This document shows, piece after piece, positions 47,480 through 60,179 of a stretch of DNA of 64,000 nucleotides (the stretch's first letter is position 1; the number at the start of each line of letters is the position of its first letter). Under the pieces are notes generated by a model, which saw nothing but the letters and a program-made list of their open reading frames with translations, made no database searches and was not told where the DNA came from. The stretch comes from Earliella scabrosa (Eukaryota; Basidiomycota; Agaricomycetes; Polyporales; Polyporaceae). Made by a program: the position numbers and the translations under genes. Location: positions 1,054,001 through 1,118,000 of the forward strand of contig JABYQQ010000001.1 of NCBI GenBank assembly GCA_022605405.1, given 5' to 3'.

Positions 47480-49873
47480 ATGTCGGCAAAGGGTCAGAAG
47501 CAGCAGAAGTCAGCGATTGAACGAGCGGACGAGGAGCTCCTCGCGAGCCTGGGATACAAGCAGGAGTTCCAGAGGGCGTTCACCGGCCTCGAGGTGGGTT
47601 GCTTTTGCGTTTCAACCGCAGTTCGATCGGGTCCCGGACCCGCTCCGCGGCCCTGGGGTGATATCCTTGGGTATGAACCATTGTTTGTGCTGACTCTTTG
47701 TGTGCTATCAGACATTCGGAATCGCCTTCAGTATCATTGGTCTCTTGCCTTCCATTGCGTGAGTACGCATCACTTAGCAGACGTCATTGACTCTCAACCT
47801 TCACAGTTCTGTCCTCGTATATTCGATCCCCGATGGTGGTCCGTCAGCAATGGTCTGGGGTGTAAGCCGAGGAATTAACCTCATTGCAGGCTTGAGTACT
47901 GATTGACCTAATGCAGTGGCTAGTTGCCAGTATCTTCATCCTATTTGTTGGGATGTCGATGGCCGAGCTTGCTTCTGCAGCACCAACATCTGGCGGGGTA
48001 TGCTGCTTTCCCGACATCTACGTTGCCACAATTGAACTCAACTTTCGTACCAGCTATACTTCTGGACACACTCGTTGTCATCGCCGCGATGGCGTAATCT
48101 GCTTGCTTGGATAGTCGGATGTTCGTCAGCTTGTGTCAATGTCCCAACCCTCCACGAGCTGATCCGTCCCTTGCAGACGCAAACACTATAGGATCAGTAG
48201 CCTCTGTCGCATCCATCGACTGGGGATGTGCTGTCCAGATCACCGCAGCAGCGAGCATCGGGACGAACCAGGCGTACTCCGCTACCAACGCTGAGACATT
48301 GTGAGGCGATAGTTCTACTCGAGCGTTCCCTTCAACTGAGCGCTGATCACGTCTCCAACCAGTGGCGTATATTGTGCTGTAGTTCTGTCGCACGCTGTTA
48401 TCTGCTGTTTAGGAACCAGGATCCTTGCCCGGCTGCAAACGCTCTACGTGGTCCTCAATATCATGTGCGTCGTATGCTCATTACGGCGGACTGTCCGCTG
48501 ACATGAGGACTCAAGGCTCTGCCTGGCCGTCATAATTGCCCTGCCTGCGGCCACTCCGAAGGAATTCAGGAATACCGCGTCGTATGCGCTCGGGAACTTC
48601 ACAAACGGTGCGTGTTCAGCCTGATGACCAGGGTTTTTTTCGACCTTACAGAGCGCCGTTGTAGTCAGCGGTTGGTCCGATGGCTACGCATTCATCTTGA
48701 GCTTCCTCTCCCCACTATGGACTATTTGTGAGTGAAAGCGTGCCATTGACAGGACATGTACTCATATAGACTTTAGGCTCGTTCGACTCCAGTGTGCACA
48801 TCAGCGAGGAAGCGTCGAACGCGGCTACAGCGGTCCCATGGGCGATAGTCTATGCGATCGGCATTGCTGGCATCCTGGGATGGGGTATGTCATAATATGG
48901 TTCAGTACGTTCTTACGCTCATGTTCCTAACACTCATCCCTAGCGATCAACATGGCCCTCGCCTTCTGCATGGGCACCGATTTGGATGCATTGATGAACA
49001 ATCCGATCGGCCAGCCGATGGCAGAGATCTTCTTCAACAGTTTCGGCCAGAAGGGCACACTGGCAATTTGGGCCATCGTGGTCATCGTACAGTACGCCGC
49101 CTTTCCTATGAAGCTCGTTCCAAACAGTCAACTTAGCTTCCCAGGTACATGATGGGCTCCAGCATGGTCCTGGCCGCCTCTCGCCAGTCCTTCGCGTTTT
49201 CGCGGGACGGAGCGCTCCCCTTCTCCAAGTACCTGTACCGCATGAACAGTTACACCGGCACGCCTGTGAACACAGTATGGTTCACAGCCATCTTCTCAAT
49301 CCTGCTCGGCCTCCTTGCCTTCGCCGGAGATGCAGCAATCAACGCCATCTTTGCCATGTCCATAACTGCGCTATACGTCGGTGAGTCTTGTCACGTATGC
49401 CGAGAAGGACAGTCTCAGATAAAACGCGCCATCAGCCTATGCCATCCCCATCGCGGCGCGGTTCCTCGGGAGCAACGACTTCACCCCAGGCCCGTTCAAC
49501 CTCGGTCGCTTCAGCGGGCCCTGTGCCGCGATCTCCATCCTCTGGATGGCGTTCATGGGCACCGTATTCCTCTTCCCGACATCTCCCGGCCCAGCTGTGG
49601 CTGACATGAACTACACTGTCGTGAGTCGCTCGATCATGCTGTGATGTCATCGCGTCTCGCATTCCTGATCATTGTTGCGCCATCAAGGTTGTGCTTGGAG
49701 GGGTCCTTGTGCTCTCGCTGATTTGGTACTACTTCCCGAAGTACGGAGGGGTGCACTGGTTCACGGGACCTGTGCCGACGATCGACAGGCCAACGACGGG
49801 GCGGTCGTCGACGTCGAGCGACGCGACAGAGAAGAAGGATCCTGGGGTCACTGTCACCCACCAGGACGCATAA
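47480..49873 (+). CDS. Amino-acid/GABA permease, APC superfamily
   Basis: Multi-exon membrane transporter of roughly 540 aa. Start MSAKGQKQQKSAIERADEEL. Transmembrane blocks include TFGIAFSIIGLLPSI, SVLVYSIPDGGPSAMVWG, SIFILFVGMSMAELASAAPT, LSHAVICCLGTRILARLQTL, AINMALAFCMGTDLDALMNN, and SFAFSRDGALPFSKYLYRMN with GTPVNTVWFTAIFSILLGLL. The C-terminus ends TEKKDPGVTVTHQDA at 49873. These match UGA4-like amino-acid, GABA or choline permeases of the plasma membrane or vacuole. The substrate cannot be told from sequence. One donor at about 48122 is gttcgt, slightly unusual, but the frame joins exactly (VGYANTIGSVAS). Confidence 0.87.
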
Positions 49874-50586
49874 AAACAGACGAGTACAACGGTACTTGGG
49901 ACTCTGTAAAGCTAAACGTACGATGTATTGTGGTACAAGGAGAACGTTCACTCCACGAGCCATCCGTCAGCCTCTATCATCGTGTCGTCATTCTTTGCTA
50001 GAGACCAAACGGCGGCTACCAAGCTGAGGCTGACCACTCTGAGGCTGACGATGCCCGAGGCGTCCATTCTGAGGCGGCCTTGGTACGGCCCGGGTCTTCC
50101 GGAGCGTGTTTCGTGACTGACTGTGACGTGTGACCCGGAGTCACGGTCCCTGAGAGGATGCGGTCAGTGCATCAGCAAAATCTCGACTCTACTTAATTCT
50201 ACATATTTGTCTTAGGACACCCGGCTTAATCTACTTATTGGTCTTAGACTGACTTACTGTCTTATACAAGGCAGTAAGTCAGTCTAAGGCACCAAGTAGA
50301 TAAGCCGGGTCCTCTACTTAGTCTACTTAGTCTACTTGTGGTCTTATATAAGACGATAAGACCGCTAAGTAGATTCAAGAAGGAGGAGATTTTGCTGATG
50401 TGGCAGAAGCTCATCCTGGCTTAGTCCTCACCACCACCGCCTCCGGCACTCCCGACGACGACGGCCAGGTGCCGCTGCACGCCTCAGGCCATCCTGCACG
50501 CCTTCTTCTTCTCTCCAGCCACCTGCACGAGCCATCCGCGTGAGGGATCCACTAGCAGCAATCCGGCGCACTAGAACGAGATCAAG
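49874..50586. other. Intergenic region with MITE-like insert
   Basis: Downstream of the permease and upstream of a kinase. The inverted-repeat element at 50170-50400 is described separately. Near 50022-50060 a short ctgaggctgac sequence is repeated twice. Nothing else is seen. Confidence 0.5.
50170..50400. mobile_element. MITE-like element with 15-bp terminal inverted repeats
   Basis: The ends catcagcaaaatctc (50170-50184) and gagattttgctgatg (50386-50400) are perfect inverted repeats. A long internal inverted repeat pairs 50219-50259 with 50272-50310 (arms about 40 bases, few mismatches). The body is AT-rich with tctacttagtctactt repeats, unlike its GC-rich flanks. No coding capacity. About 231 bases, non-autonomous DNA element by structure. 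No clear target-site duplication was found, so class is uncertain. Confidence 0.72.
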
Positions 50587-52685
50587 ATGCACTCCGATGC
50601 CTTTGATGTCATTCCGTTCGAGGTGCGTACTCCGCGTCGTCTCCCGGTGCCTGCTCGTGCCCATGAGGCCGCTTAGGACATAAAAGGCGACTGGAAGAAG
50701 CTCGGCTCGGGCTCGTTTGGCAACGTCTACAAAGGTGAGTGTGGTTTCCGTTCGAGGCTACGGGGTCGGCGGCGGGCGGCGCGGTCGTAGTGCGGCGTGG
50801 CTGACATGGGTACGCGGTCATACAGCGACCTACCTGGGCATCGATGTCGCGATCAAGGAGGTCCTGCCGTCCAACGACTACGATGTCTCGAAGTACTTCG
50901 AGCGAGAATGGCGGTTAATGAAGTGAGTGATCTCTACTCTGGTGTGGTCATGTCCGCCAATCAAGCCATCCCTGCCGCAGAGAGGCGCGCCATCCGAACG
51001 TGGTTCTCTACCTCGGGCTGTCGCGTGCACCGGACGGGCGCATCTTCATCATCTCCGAGTTTATCGAGAATGGCAACCTCCGCATGTACATCCACGACAA
51101 GACGAAGCCCTTCCCGTGGCGGCTCCGGATGTCGTTCGCGACCGATATCGCCCGTGCGCTCGCATATCTCCACGCCCGCAAGTGCATACACCGAGATCTC
51201 AAGGGCGAAAACCTCCTGGTGACCGCGAACGGCCGTCTCAAGATTACCGACTTCGGTTTCGCCCGCATCGCAGCACGGAACGAGGAGGAGAGCAAGCGTC
51301 TCACGTTCTGCGGCACGGATTCATATATGTCCCCGGAGATCTTGCTTGGGAACGAGTTCGACCTCCCCACCGACATTTTCTCGCTCGGCGTGATATTCTG
51401 CGAGATCCTGGCGCGCAAGCTCGCGGATGACCACACTTTCCGCCGGTTGCCCCCGTTGTTCAACATCGACGAGGATGAGGTCCGGCGGTTGGCCAGCCCT
51501 GGTTGCCCCCCTGCATTCATCACACTCGCTCTGGATTGTCTCGCTCAGGTCCCCAGCCAAAGACCGACCACTCGGGAGATCTTGGACCGACTTCGGGAGA
51601 TCGAGGCTGAGGTGCTTGCGCGTCCCTCGGAAGATGATATCCATCTGGGTACTGTCAAGTTCATGACCGGCATCCGCAGACCCGGCGCCGCACCGCGCAT
51701 TCCCAGCTTCGGGATGGGCGTCGGAAGGCCGTCCGCCACTCCCAAAGCTGCCGGCAGTCATTCTAGCGACGAGGACAGCGATGATGAGTTTGCCAAGGTG
51801 GTGGAGGGGCTTAGTAAGGTCGATCTGCATAGCGCATGGAGCGAGGGGAATGATGGTGTGTTTCATTGTCTTGTGGATGAAGTAATGGTACGATGCTGAC
51901 CAAATTAGGCAACACGAGCAACAACAGCACGCAACCACTCATTGACAGCACCTCGAGCACGTATTCGGACTACAGCACGACGGTCATCCGCGGACACTCG
52001 CCGAACTATACCGATACCGTCCCACCGTCGCTGTCGTCGATCATGACGATCCGACCATCTCCGAACCCGAACGGCTCAGATGATTTAGCGAACCGCCCAC
52101 TCGCCACGGGGGCCCATGGGCCTACGCCGACCACGACCACTGCCTCGGAATCGCTGCTTTCAATCGAATCGTACCACACGGCATCGTCATCGAGTATCAT
52201 GTCCCTGGCTAATGCAACGGAGGGCGGTTCAACGATCCGTGGATCGACGACCATCCCCATGGTGCACCGGTTCACCCTGATCAAGCCTGGTTCCAAGCGT
52301 GGATCCAGCGGGCGAGATACGCACGGGGCACATAGCCGCAGCCAGTCCCCCACACGCTCTACGGAGGCACTCTGGAGCCCGCTGGAGATGTTCTTCTCGA
52401 GCACTCTTCTGAGCGCGAAGTGCGACGTCTGCGCGAAAAGGCTTGGGTGGAAACCTGTTCTGGAGTGTGATGATTGTAGCATGAGGTTCGTATATTTTCT
52501 TTCGTTGAAATGTCCTGCCGATACTCATGCAGAACGCACACAGGACGCACATCAAGTGCGGAGATCTAGCCCCAGCAGACTGCGGTGTTCGCGCGACGCA
52601 CCCTGCACAGCAACAAGCGACTCCGCCAGCATCCCCGCCTGTGAAGGCGACGAAGGTCAATGGGAAGCAGACCTCCCCGCGATGA
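50587..52685 (+). CDS. TKL/LISK-type protein kinase with C1-like domain
   Basis: The ATG at 50587 gives MHSDAFDVIPFE, then DIKGDWKKLGSGSFGNVYK (glycine loop) and GIDVAIKEVLPS (beta-3 Lys). The catalytic loop is CIHRDLKGENLL, the activation segment ITDFGFARI to YMSPEILLGN, and the lobe end PTTREILDRLREI. A Ser/Thr-rich linker follows (NTSNNSTQPLIDSTSS). A C-terminal C1-like zinc domain has CDVCAKRLGW, CDDCSMRTHIKCGDLAPADC, in the C-x2-C, C-x2-C-x4-H-x2-C-x7-C pattern. The expected first His is far off, so ligand use is inference. The protein ends NGKQTSPR at 52685 after splicing over 52487-52543. It is likely a cytoplasmic Ser/Thr or dual-specificity kinase. Six or so introns. Confidence 0.85.
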
Positions 52686-53355
52686 GCACCCTTCACGATA
52701 CAGACGCGCACGTTGTATTGCACTGTTATAGTTTCTTGGCACAGGATCCGGCATTACTACACGACTTCACGACCGTCATGAGCGCATCGGCACCACTGTC
52801 TGTTGTCAGGATATCCCCACACGTCTCGTTATATATTCTTCCCCTCCGTTCTCGGCCCCATTGACACTTCTCGTACACACTCTCTTCTGTGTCTCCCAAC
52901 GTTGATGACCTTCATCACCTGCATTCGCAATGGTTCTCGTATCTCCATCCCATCCCATCCCTCCCACTCCAGCCATCTCGCAACGGACTTTGACGAACGG
53001 TGGCGGCAAATGTTGTTGTATCCCTACTTCCCGGCCCTCGGCCTCGTAATGATTTAATGTTGTCGTGACTCTGTGTTTCTACGTACCATTTCCAAGCCCA
53101 GATCGTCTGGATCGTCTCCCTCAAGGCCAGTCCGCTGTGACAGGACACGCGTGACCGACGCGTCCAGACGCGTGGAAATGACGCGTTTCCTTTTATGGGC
53201 CGCCTGTCGTCGGAATTTTCTGCCGTCTTCAATTTCAGCCAGATTTCAGCCACAGCTGAAGCCTGGCTCGCGCGACCGAGTCATCTTCCAGCCCTCTCCT
53301 CTACTTCTTTTCCTCCCCTCCTCCGTGCTCCCCACCTCCACAACTGTTTGCGAAA
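52686..53355. other. Gap upstream of argininosuccinate synthase
   Basis: 3' flank of the kinase gene and promoter of the next gene. No TATA box is clear; a CT-rich leader (ttcctccctcc-type) lies near 53300-53340. No gene recognised. Confidence 0.4.
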
Positions 53356-55026
53356 ATGTCCGAGTCGAAGGGCCGTGTGTTGCTCGCGTACTCTGGTGGA
53401 CTCGGTACGTGCTGCATGCGCCGCGATCGTGGGGAATGATGAGGACTGATCTGCCGACATTGGCTGCGATTCGATACTTGCGCTCGCAGACACCTCGTGC
53501 ATCCTGGCATGGCTCATCGAGCAGGGCTATGAGGTCATTGCGTTTATGGCCGATGTCGGCCAGGAGGAGGTACGCCAATCTTCTAGTGCTAGGGGTTTTT
53601 GAGCAGGGCTGAAGCGATTGGCGCTCGAAGGATTTCGAGGCCGCGCGTAAGAAGGCTCTTGCTGTCGGCGCGAAGAAGTTCTTCCTTGAGGTGCGTAGGA
53701 AATGCGATGCGTAAAGTGTCAGGTACTCACCCATGCCTTTGTCTCTAGGACCTCAAGCGCGAGTTCGTGACGGAACTCATCTACCCCGCACTGCAGGCAA
53801 ACTGCATCTACGAGGTATGTTTGTGTGCCCTCTCCCGCCCCGGTCGCGAATGCTTCTAGAGCTCAAACCCTCGTTAGAATGTCTACCTCCTCGGTACTTC
53901 GCTGGCGCGACCGGTCATTGCGCGCGGTATGATGGCGATCGCGGACCGGGAAGGCTGCGACTACGTCTCGCACGGGTGCACAGGCAAGGGTAACGACCAG
54001 GTTCGTTTCGAGCTTGCCTTCTACGGCCTCAAGCCCGACATCAAGGTCATCGCGCCTTGGCGTATTCCTGGTATGTATGTCCTCCAGCGCCTCCGAACAC
54101 GCCATGACATCTTGCTGCAGAGTTCTACCACCGGTTCGCGGGCCGTCAAGCGCTCCTCGCGTACGCCGCAGAGAAGAGCATCCCCGTTCAGCAGACCGCC
54201 GCGAAGCCGTGGTCGACAGACGAGAACCTCTTCCACATCTCCTACGAGGCCGGCATCCTCGAGGACCCCGACACCACCCCTCCCGCAGACATGTGGAAGC
54301 TCACGACCGACCCCGAGCAAGCTCCACAGACCCCTCAGCGCATCTCGATCGAGTTTGCTGCCGGCCTGCCAGTGAAGGTGACCGTGCCCGACGAGAACAA
54401 GGTGTACACGGACGGCGTCGAGATCTTCCTCGCGCTCAACGCCCTCGCGCGCAAGCACGGCATCGGCCGCATCGACATCGTCGAGAACCGGTTCATCGGC
54501 GTCAAGAGCCGTGGCTGCTACGAGTCACCTGGCGCGACCATCCTGCGCACGGCGCACATGGACCTCGAGGGCCTCACGCTCGACCGGAACGTGCGCGCGC
54601 TCCGCGATCAGTTTGTCACCGTCGAGCTGAGCCGGATCCTGTACAACGGCCACTGGTTCACGCCCGAGCGCGAGTTCGTGTGCAGCGCGATCCCCGCGAG
54701 CCAGCAGACGGTGAATGGCGTCGTGCGTCTGAAGCTGTACAAGGGCAACGTCGTCGTCGAGGGCCGCTCGTCTGACGAGGTGCGTACCACTACGGACAGA
54801 GTTGAGATGGTTCTGGCTGACACGATGCATAGGGTCTGTACGACGAGAAGCAGTCCTCCATGGACGAGCTTGGTGGGTTCGAGCCGACGGACACCACTGG
54901 CTTCATCGCCATCGAGTCCATTCGCATTAAAAAGTATGTAAGCTCTTCGCGTACCACAGCAATCCCGCGCTCATGCTTCTATTCTACAGGTGGGCGCAGT
55001 CCAACATCCGCAAGGGTCGCGTCTAA
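53356..55026 (+). CDS. ARG1: Argininosuccinate synthase
   Basis: Ligates citrulline and aspartate with ATP to argininosuccinate, the penultimate step of arginine synthesis, in the cytosol. Start [20 protein letters not shown]; the PP-loop motif SGGLDTS is split by the first intron after SGGL. Later blocks are [79 protein letters not shown] and NIRKGRV at the end. Length (about 410 aa) fits the family. Codon use is strongly C/G-ending, consistent with high expression. Seven or so introns of about 50-60 bases. Confidence 0.96.
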
Positions 55027-55160
55027 GTATACACAATATGGTTGGATGTCAAGAACACCTAATAGACTGTATCACTTCACTTCGCATCTGATGTCATCTT
55101 GCTATCGAGCGGTGAGATCACCAAACAGCACATGTACTATGCAATGCGCAGGCGGCCGAG

Positions 55161-56800
55161 TCAAGTTCTCGGGGCTTCGGAGTGAAGACGCTTGTAGTCT
55201 TGCATGGCCTTGATCCTCAACCAAACTCCCGGCCATTCGCCCTTTACCAAGCTACGATCTCCTTCGAAGTGACGCCTCTGCGCCTCGATGTCCAAATGCG
55301 GGAACAGCGTGTGCAAGTAGGACGCCGCCTTGCCCAAGTTCCCAAGTGTACCTTCCGCTAGCCGGAACTTGATGATACGCAACGGGTGATTCGGCGTCGG
55401 AGGGGTGAACGGCTGCTTAACCTTGAACGGCTGTGCACGGAATGCGTGGAATCCGAACGATTCGAGCTTCGGGCACTGTTTCGCGACATGCACGAAGATC
55501 TGCAGTGTGAGCGGAGTCGTCGGAACGAGGTTCACGTCGAGCGCGCGGAGTTGCGGGAGGGCCCTTGCGATCGCCAGTATGTCATCGTCGTCGCATATTA
55601 CGGGTATACCCTTCCATACGATGTGCAAGGCAAGCACCTCAAGCTTTTTCAGCTCGAAGCACGGGCGCAGCATGTCGGCAAACGTGTCACTGTGCGGTGT
55701 CGACGAGAGCGCAGTGACGCGCCATTGCAGTCCAGTGTCGTCCCTGATTAGCGTCAATTGGCGGAGGGACGGCGCGAAATCGGGCGCGGATATGCCTTCG
55801 AGCAGTTTGCGGAACTCTCCGAGCGATATCTTGCCGTGGGGGATAAGTTCCAGTTCCTCGAGCCGTGGGGCGTCCAACGACTGCATAAGGTACAACGACT
55901 GCTCCACGCTACCCGTACACTTGAGCGCGAAAAGATTGGGAACGCTGCAGGGGACCGGGCCTGCGAATCCGTCGATGTAAACCCTCAGCTTCCTCAAGGT
56001 CATAGTCGACCCTATCAGCTTCCACTCCTGAGGCCCAAACTGCTCGGAGGGCGTGAGGTCCAACTCGTCAAGTTGCGCCAATCCCCGGAGGCTTTTGAGC
56101 AAAGGTGCCGCGCCGCTCCTTGTTCTGTTCAACTGGAGGTAGCGAAGGCTGGGGAAGGCGGATGCGAGGTGAGGAGTGACAGCGTCGACGAATTCGTACT
56201 GGCCTGAGAATCCAAGGATAAAGAGGTTCCGAAGGGTGGGAGGTGCGAAAGACAGAAGCAATAGCCCTGAGCTCTGGTTTTGTATCCAGGAGAGGGTACG
56301 GAGCATAGGCAGGAAGGTTTTGCCTCCGTTGTGGTCGAGGAGAGCCTTCAGAACGGGGGAAGCATACTCTCTGCATTGCACATGGCCAATGTAGCGGATC
56401 CGCGCCGCGCACGTGAGGAATCTCGTCCACACGAAGGGGTCGGTGTAGGGCTTGTCCGTCAGTATCTAGGTGACGACATCAGCATCACGACGTCGTGCTA
56501 CAAGGTCACAACAATCCCCACCTCCTTGAAGTCCTGATCTGTGCACCAGTCTTCTGGACCCAGTGAAGGGCGCAGGATGCTCCAGAGGGGATCCAAGTTT
56601 CCGATCCTCCCCCACAATGCACGAGATGCGGGTTCGTTGAACAACTGGCATACGCGAGCGGCTTTGGCGCAGAGATCGCGAGCCCCCTTCTCCGCTCCGG
56701 GGTCGACCGTGTCAAAGATCGCCACCACAATATCTAGGCATCTCAACGCACGCTCGCAGCTCGAAGGGGACCCGGTGACAGCGGCGGGTGGTAGTTCCAT
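55161..56800 (-). CDS. F-box-like, leucine-rich repeat protein
   Basis: The start at 56800 gives MELPPAAVTGSPSSCERALR, then LDIVVAIFDTVDPGAEKGAR, an F-box-like helical start. One intron (about 56525-56470, gtgggg donor, acctag acceptor) joins to ILTDKPYTDPFVWTRFLTC. A long leucine-rich region follows: LRYLQLNRTRSGAAPLLKSL, LAQLDELDLTPSEQFGPQEW and LPQLRALDVNLVPTTPL. It ends RLHSEAPRT at 55161. About 520 aa. A putative substrate receptor of an SCF ubiquitin ligase; target unknown. Convergent with argininosuccinate synthase, 134 bases apart. Confidence 0.72.
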
Positions 56801-57917
56801 GTACTGAACTTGAAGCTTGGAGTCAGATATTGGGCAAGGATTAGTACTACTTATGATTGAATGCGGTGACTCGGAGCATACTACGTTTCCAAGACCTCAC
56901 CAGGCGTGGTGTTCCGTTGTGACAGTGCGCTATGAACGCGTAGACGGTAGTATGAGATGAGCCTTGCAAAATACACGTGGCTGTGAAGTTCGGGCGCTTG
57001 CGCTAACTTCCTTCTCGCCTCCCACTGTCGCCCTCGCCCCTCCAGACCACAGAATCCACCTCGTCGACCCCTCCCCCCCGGCTTGGCACACTGAGTGCTT
57101 GCTCGTGTTCCAAAACACAAAGTAGTACTGTGACTTCGCCACAGCTGCGCTCAAGCAATCTTACCGAGAACTATACTTGCTGCGCGACTCCGACACTCAA
57201 GCTCGTTGCGCGGTGGGTGAACCTGAAGGAGAGAAAGTCGCGGTGCTGAAGGCCCGGGACACGGCAGGTCCCGGGCCTCCTGCCTGTGCGCATGTTAAAC
57301 GTACGGATCATCTACAAGCAATCCCATGGAGCAAGTAGCGGTCAATTTCGTAGAGGACACTCACGCTGGACAGGTGAATGACGTCCTGGTAGCAGGACTT
57401 CCGTTGCCAGTATCCAGGATACTCCAGTGACATGCGTAAGGGGATTCATCGCGTCTACATTGGTGGCTAACATTGTCCAATGCATGCAATCTACATATGT
57501 TTGTCTGCTTGGCGTTCCAGAAGCGAGTTATCTGCTACCGCCGAACTGCTAACGCCTATAGGCTATCTCCCAGCTTGTGACGGCTTTGGCTTGGCCTGTG
57601 GCGGCTTTTGCACAACTGCTAACGCCTATCTCCGAACAATCAACCCTTCGTTGCAGTGAACGCTCACTTACTCGCACCTCAGGATGTGAAGCCTCGTGGC
57701 TCGCGATCTTTCTTCTGCCCTTCTAATTGCCGTAGTGCTGTCTTATACTCCGACAGAACGGAACATGCGCTGCGATGAATCAGCCGACTCGGAAAGTCAT
57801 GGGATATTTATTCGAACTTGTGAGCTTCCTCAGTCATTTAACTCCGTCCGTCGTCTGAACTTGAAAGATCCGCGTCTTCGTCTTCTCAGATACCCCTAAC
57901 GACAAACCTTCGCGAGC
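56801..57917. other. Gap of about 1.1 kb before the MFS gene
   Basis: A minus-strand open stretch at about 57154-56930 (SQYYFVFWNTSKHSVCQAGG) has no recognised family. A motif aactgctaacgcctat occurs twice, at about 57545 and 57611, upstream of the MFS gene. It may be a regulatory site or a chance duplication. Confidence 0.4.
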
Positions 57918-59967
57918 ATGGAGAACTCCTCCCCGCACGACTCGTCATCGACACGCAGAGTCAACCCGAGTGCGGCCTCATTTCCCTCATCACATCGCGA
58001 TCTGGAGGGCGACTCGCCACGGGTTCGCATCTCGAACGCCCGCAGATACTTCCTCTTCTGCATGTTCTGCGTTGCGAACCTGTTGGACTCCTACAATTTG
58101 AATGCACTTTTCACCGGTCTGCCCGCCCTTAAAGTTGCCTTTGGACTCGACGAGGCCGAGGCAAGTTGGGTCATGAGCGCGTTTGCGCTCACATATGCAG
58201 CATTCATGCTTATAGTAAGTTCCGTTCATCCATTGGCGACCCATTGTATCTTACTGACCTCTGACACTACGTCCCGTAGAGCGGACGTATCAGTGATGTG
58301 TACCATCCCAGTAAATCGCCTGTCTACTTCGCCTCCAGTATACACGACTGATCCCTCACCAGAGCCGTCCTTCGTCGTCGGAGTGTTCTTCCTTGGGACC
58401 TTATCCCTTGTCGCGGGCTTCGTGAAAGACAAGATAGGACTCATCATCTTGAGAGCCGTCTGCGGTATTTGTACGTTTCCGTCCTCAGGCTGCTAGTACG
58501 CTATTGAGCACCATTGCTCCCACAGGCGCCGCGCTCAGCATCCCATCCTCCTTAGCTCTCATCGTCAGATTCTTCCCCGAGCCTCAAGAGCAGAGCGTAG
58601 CGATTGCGCTTTTTGGCGGCGTGGCTGCTCTCGCCAACGGTATGGTCTTCCGCCTCGTTCCCTCTCGCGCGACCCTTAACTTGTCTCTTGCAGTGTTCGG
58701 TACTATGATCAGCGCAGTTTTCTTGCAGTTTGCCGACTACCGGTGGATCTTCTGGTTCACAGCTATCATTGGTGTCCCGGCCGCAACAGCATGCCTTATT
58801 CTGATCCCGTCCCAGGAAGACCGCGCGATCAACGGCATTCAGGGACGGATCGCGAAGCTCAAGAAGCTCGACTTGCTTGGGGTATTTGCTATCACTAGTG
58901 AGCCTTTGTGACATACTGCGCAGCACAACTCGTCCTGACATTCTGCACTCAGCTGCGCTCGTGCTGTTCATTTTCGCAATTACTAGCGGTTCTGGGTCGG
59001 GGTGGGCGTCGGCGGACGTCATCGCGCCTCTGGTAATCTCTGTTCTGCTCATCGTCGGGTTTTTCGTATGGGAGGCACGCATTCCGACCGACATAGCAGC
59101 GATGTAAGTGTTCATCCTTGGTAGCCTCCGCGAGATCGACGTTGACTCTACACTGTTCCAGCCCTCCTCGTATTTGGTTCCTGCCCAACTTTTCTGTGCT
59201 TTTCGGCGCATCCCTCCTGCCGTATTTCTGGTGGACGACGGTCTTCGTTGTGTTCTTCCCCTTATGGCAGCAGGTTTACGGTTGGTCCGCGATCTCCTCC
59301 GGACTGCGCATGCGAGTCTATCTTCCTTCGATGAACGTCACGAAGCACTGACCCATTGTGCAGGATCCCAATCGGTATCTCCGCGACCCTCATCAGCTTC
59401 TCGAGCCCGCTCGGGAACCACGCATCTCGGAAGGTTCTCATCTTGCTAGGGCAAAGCATGATCATTCCTGGGACGATCCTGCTCGCATTTGGTGACTCTC
59501 CCGAGCGGTACTGGCCGTTCGTCTTCCCCGGGCTCGTCCTTGGCTCGGCCGGAGCCATGGTCACCTACATGCACGTCAGGTATGCGGAACCGTCCACCCG
59601 ATCCCCATACTCCGGGAACTGACGACCTCTTAGCATTGCGATCTTCCAGACCGCCCCTGCGTCGATGGCAGGCGTCGTTGGCGCGATGTTCAACTCTGCG
59701 ATCCAGCTCGGGGCCGCGCTGGGTCTCTCCATCGACACTTCGATAGAGACGTCCATCGAAGCCAAGCCTGGCAGCGGCGGCTTCGAGGGGTTTGCTGGAA
59801 GGAGAGCGGTGTTATGGTGGTTGCTCGCGGTAGTGTGCGCTGAAACTGTTGCCGTCGTGGTCTTCTACCACGAGCAAGCCCCAAGGCGGGACTCCGAGCG
59901 CGAGAAGACCGAGGCTGGTATTCCGCGTCACGAGGAGCCACGCGCGGCTTCGAGTGAGAAAATGTGA
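57918..59967 (+). CDS. MFS transporter, drug:H+ antiporter-like
   Basis: The ATG at 57918 gives MENSSPHDSSSTRRVNPSAA, a Ser-rich cytosolic tail, then transmembrane segments: RYFLFCMFCVANLLDSYNLN, ASWVMSAFALTYAAFMLIV, SFVVGVFFLGTLSLVAGFV, the GAALSIPSSLALIVRFF segment, VFGTMISAVFLQFADYRWIF, ALVLFIFAITSGSGSGWASA and SVLFGASLLPYFWWTTVFVV. About 560 aa, 12-14 membrane segments. It resembles DHA2-type drug:proton antiporters. The tail ends PRHEEPRAASSEKM. Substrate unknown. Introns of about 50-65 bases; the splice near 59330-59365 is less certain. Confidence 0.85.
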
Positions 59968-60179
59968 ACGCCATGTTGCGCCATGGGGGATTCAACACTG
60001 TACCGACCCTACTAGATCCCACGACGACTCAGCATTGAATAGACCGTGACATACATTTCGCGACTAGACCCGTGCCACGCTGGACAAGATTCAGCCACTG
60101 TCATTGACAAGAAGGATCGATTGCGTGCAGACTGTTACATGATGCTACTACGTGTGTGTCTAACCACTTACCTTGTCGT
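59968..60179. other. Gap between MFS gene and repeat A copy 2
   Basis: Short 3' flank, no recognised feature. Confidence 0.4.

Noticed and set aside
51321..51938. 205-aa open frame on minus
   Set aside because: Antisense of the C1-domain kinase; begins with Cys-rich low-complexity sequence and has no domain.
54014..54775. 253-aa Arg-rich open frame on plus
   Set aside because: Out-of-frame shadow within argininosuccinate synthase, whose true frame carries the conserved protein.
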